Shown here in pieces: positions 60,568 to 64,000 of a stretch of 64,000 nucleotides of DNA. How positions within the stretch are numbered: the first letter of the stretch is position 1; every line of letters begins with the position of its first letter. The notes under the pieces are model-generated. The model was not told the DNA's origin. It made no database searches and saw only the letters and a program-made list of their open reading frames with translations. Location of the stretch: NCBI GenBank assembly GCA_963978545.1, contig OZ021732.1, forward strand, positions 61,046,714 through 61,110,713. Reading direction: 5' to 3'. A program made the translations under genes and the position numbers. This DNA comes from Linyphia triangularis. Taxonomy: Eukaryota > Arthropoda > Arachnida > Araneae > Linyphiidae.

Positions 60568-60803
60568 TGAGAACTAGAAATGGAAAATGACCCAAGTACC
60601 AAAAAAAAATCACAAAATTTTTTTATGGAAAAATGTCCTAAAAACTAAGCTAAACAAACTGGAGAACTCCAAAAGTGCGAACTCCAGTAACAATAGTTCA
60701 AATTCAATCTAGTACTTAGTCATAGATCTAAGTACCTATGTTTTTCATTTTTCAGCTCTCTTATTTTTTTTGGACTTGAGTCGCTTTCTATTTCTAGCCC
60801 TCA
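60568..60803. mobile_element. Small MITE, 0.24 kb
   Basis: The left end gaactagaaatggaaaatga followed by cccaagtacc matches the inverse of the right end gggctagaaatagaaagcga followed by ctcaagtcc. Both are then A-rich. The interior is non-coding. Confidence 0.75.
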
Positions 60804-61951
60804 TTTGATCTTGTAATGGACATATCCTTGAAAAAAAGATATAAAAGATTTATTAAGTTGACCAAAATCCGACTGAAAGCATCTCATAACGGCACAAATG
60901 TATGGTGGTAAATTAATTATGTTGGTAAACAAACTTTTAGATATATGAGAACTATAGTGCAGAAGACATTTGCTAATAAAATACAAAGGAATTTAACTTA
61001 TTTTGTTAAAATGTTATTAATACTCATTAAATACAATAAAAATGTGTCCTGCTGAGCACAATACATCTTTGACGCCAACACAAAATGTAAACAAAAACAA
61101 GATGAATTTAAAACGTAGAAAAACAAAAGGATACATAAAAAATGCTTTAAAACCACGCATGCACAGATTTTGTTACAGTATGAATTGTGAGTAATGGCAA
61201 TGGAAATATTACAATAACATTCGAACTGCTTATCGGACAGACGATTGTAATACATAAAAATAAGGGCTACACATTAAAATAATATTTGGTTTTATTCTGA
61301 TATAATAAAAAATATTGCCATTCCAAGATTTTTTTTTAATGTCATTAAATTTTAATGAAAGCAATGTTTAATTGATTTTAAAAGTTGTCCTCTACAATCT
61401 CCATATAGTAAATCTTCTATGTACCAAATTTTGTACCTCTAGGTGCAAAACTAGATTTGTAAACTACACAATTATAAAATAAATTGGTACATTTAAATCA
61501 ATGTATACCTAAATTAAAAATTACAAATATGATAAACAAAACAGTGCCATGACACATGGGACAAACAATTTTTTTAATGTGAAAAACCATGATATTTTTA
61601 TAGTTACAATTGCTATTTTGTTAGAATGCAAATAAATGAAGCTTAATACTGCAACAAAATTTCCTAACATCCAAACTATTAATACTAACCCAAATTTCAG
61701 TAAAGAATACCTTAGAGAAAAATCTTTTAAAGAAAATTTATTTGCATTTTAAGTACGTATCGGATGGGAGAAGCTTTGAATTAAGAACTTCTACTTGGAA
61801 CATGCAATTTTTGCTGTCCAATTTTTACAGCACAAGTTGTGTAGCAGTAATGTTGTATATTGACTTGGAATTGTCTTGCATGCTTGGTATGTTACCTCTT
61901 ATCCAGGCGTGGTTTTAATTGCTGAATAAAAACCATTAGAGAAGGTGGATT
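60804..61951. other. Intergenic AT-rich sequence
   Basis: I recognise no gene or clear repeat. The minus-strand frame 60998-61255 is cysteine-containing but unsupported. Confidence 0.45.
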
Positions 61952-63366
61952 CATACCTGCCAACATTGGCATTTTCAAATTAGTACAATTTTTACAGAAC
62001 AAATATTTGCATTCCTATGATTCATGGAAAGTCAAATAGCGACAATATTTAAGAATGTAATATAGAAATAATAGTAATCCACTTCCAAATGCAAATGAAA
62101 AAAAAAAATGCATAACATTAAATTGCTCCCAAATATAACAAATTGTTACATTTTTGCACAGAATGGAAATTATAAAATAAAATACTAACCTGGATTTAAA
62201 AATAAATCAAATTTAAACTTTACGATGAAATCTCTGATGAGGTTTATGATTTAATCTACATTACACCCGAATAACATGCTTTATGCCACAAAAACTTCAG
62301 TGAAACGTACAAGGAGTTAATGGTATTCAAAGTGTTTAATCACATGCACAAATATCAATTATGCATGCTTTTGAATTCTTATTATTACATTTGATGTTGT
62401 CACTGTGTTTTTTAGAAATGATATGAACTTTGAGGTCAGTAAATCCTCCATGAGAAATCTTAATATCAGATGTATAGATAGAGCAGAATACAAAATTTGT
62501 CCCTTTGCTTGAATTTATGATGATTTGAAATTAACTGCTTGGTATTTAGACTCCAAAAAAAACTTGATATTTTTTGGAGTCTTATACCAAAATTGTTTAA
62601 CATGGATATTTTAAAATAAATAATTAAGACTAAAAAAGCTTAAAACCGAAAGTGCTTTAATCACAACAGTCCGAGATAACGAAACAGTCGTTCGGTGCTG
62701 CCAACACAAATGAAAACAATGCATCCCGGCGCTGCGATTTAGTGTTATTATTTATGCGCACGTTGGAGTACGGTCCAAAAGAAGGAAGAATAAAAAAAAA
62801 CTAAAGCACTTTCAGTTTTCTAATTCATTCTTAATCTTTAAAGTTCAAGACAACGAAAGAGTTGTTTGGTTTGCTCAGTCGCGTCGGCAACACCAGTGAA
62901 AACAATGCATCCCCGGCGCTGTGGTTTAATGCTATTATTTACACGAAATGTTGGAGTCCGGTCCAAAAGAAGGAAGAATAACAAAACTAAAGCACTTTCA
63001 GTTTTCTGCTTTTTTATAAACATGTGAAGTCCGCAACAACGAAACAGTGGTTTGATTTGCCAAATCCCGTCGGCAACACAGATGAAGACATGCATCCCCG
63101 CCAACGCGCTTTATTGTTGTACATACACGCAACCTTGGAGTGTGAGTATTTTCACTGGCGCGGCAGCTTTGGAAAACCTTTTCGGTTTCGTTGGCGACTT
63201 GAACAAATATTTAGAAAAGAAGAAAGAAAAAAAAAAAAACCCGGTTTTAAGGAAAAAACAAAAAGTACCGAGAAATCAGTACAATTTTTTTAGCTGTTCG
63301 TACAACCGTACAAAATAGTAAAAAACTGTACATTGTACGGATAATCCGTACAAGTAGGCAGGTATG
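61952..63366. mobile_element. Possible element with catacctgcc ends
   Basis: The left end catacctgccaac and the inverse of the right end catacctgcctac are similar, and near the right end cgtacaaccgtacaa-type short repeats occur. The inside carries the 185-bp tandem array at 62640-63130. The inverted ends are short (about 10 bp), so the call is tentative. Confidence 0.4.
62640..63150. repeat. Tandem repeat, unit about 185 bp, nearly three copies
   Basis: Each copy contains aaagcactttcagtttt or a variant, acaacgaaacag or a variant, tcggcaacac, aatgcatcccc with ggcgctg, and, in the first two, gtccaaaagaaggaagaata. Copies start near 62645, 62830 and 63018. Frames on both strands here are repeat-derived. 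Confidence 0.88.
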
Positions 63367-64000
63367 GGATACACTTCCCACAACTTATGGGTTCCATTCC
63401 AATATTATAGTTTCTATGAGACTATCTGAATCTACTAGTGAAAAATATAAATTGCTAAGTTTACCATATATGTTTTCAACATTTTGCAAAGATAAAATAC
63501 TTAAAATTTTTACTGAAACGTTTTACAATGAGACTACATATACAAATTCTAAGAATAAAACAGAATTATGAGCAAGAAAATCTAATCCAGTGGTTTTTAA
63601 ACCAGTTAGCATACTTCTGGTTGGGTCTTAGGTAGCCTGAAAAAATATTTTGAACATAATGTGAAGTGTATTTTCTTCAGCAACTAAAATTTTTGAGAAT
63701 GGACGATGGAATTTGTAGAATTTTGCAGGCTATGCAGTTGCTTTTAATGTTAATAAAATAAAAGCCTGTGGGACATTCAAACGCAATCAATCTAAGAAGT
63801 TAGTGTGTTTCCAGAACCTGCATAAATCATAAAGAAGCAGCCAAATTAAAATACACATAAAAAAATATCTATTTTACATCTGTATAAAAAATATTTGACC
63901 AGAAAACTTTTTGGTTAGAATGAGCTTTACGGTCCCCACTTTTTTTTTTTTGGGGGGGGGGGGGAAGGAGGTGATTTTTCACCGAGTTGAATTGACACAA
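63367..64000. other. Intergenic end of the window
   Basis: AT-rich, with a poly-T then poly-G run at about 63942-63964. No gene was recognised. Confidence 0.5.

Noticed and set aside
63024..63318. Two overlapping plus-strand frames of 88-89 codons
   Set aside because: They arise from the third unit of the 185-bp tandem array and the poly-A stretch after it.

Overview
The window looks like strongly AT-rich nuclear DNA from an arthropod, most probably a spider or another chelicerate. The reasons are short protein-coding exons separated by long AT-rich introns, a MAP2K7/hemipterous-type gene start, degenerate Jockey and Ty3/Gypsy retroelements of arthropod type, a tRNA-derived SINE, Tc1-like remains, and many TIR-bounded non-autonomous DNA transposons. 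There are no bacterial operons, CRISPR arrays or rRNA genes. The species call is an inference.

Left third (1-16.4 kb, minus strand): two coding exons of a MAP2K7 (MKK7, hemipterous) homologue. The start exon is at 16211-16364 and the second exon at 650-758, with matching splice phases. The roughly 15.5-kb first intron is filled with a 502-bp perfect tandem duplication inside Gypsy remains, a CAGGG-TIR element with direct target duplications, and a degenerate full-length-like Jockey LINE.

Middle (17.2-47 kb, plus strand): a tandem array of ten similar exons, each coding for exactly two C2H2 zinc fingers and ending in its own stop codon. Nine look intact and one is frameshifted; a possible further relic lies just before the first. 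Every cassette starts after an AG acceptor in the same phase (phase 1), none has a convincing start codon of its own, and several have poly(A) signals downstream. This is the architecture of mutually exclusive 3'-terminal exons in arthropod BTB-zinc-finger loci such as lola. The upstream common exons are not visible here.

Right part (48.8-59.3 kb, plus strand): four exons that join in frame into a DUF4806-type domain. The first also has a phase-1 acceptor, so this could be an eleventh, non-zinc-finger terminal cassette of the same locus, or a separate gene. Its 9.1-kb last intron holds MITEs, a THAP-containing TIR element, two tandem copies of a large repeat with internal minisatellites, and a dead Tc1-like transposon. 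From 59.3 kb to the end I see only repeats and unrecognised sequence.
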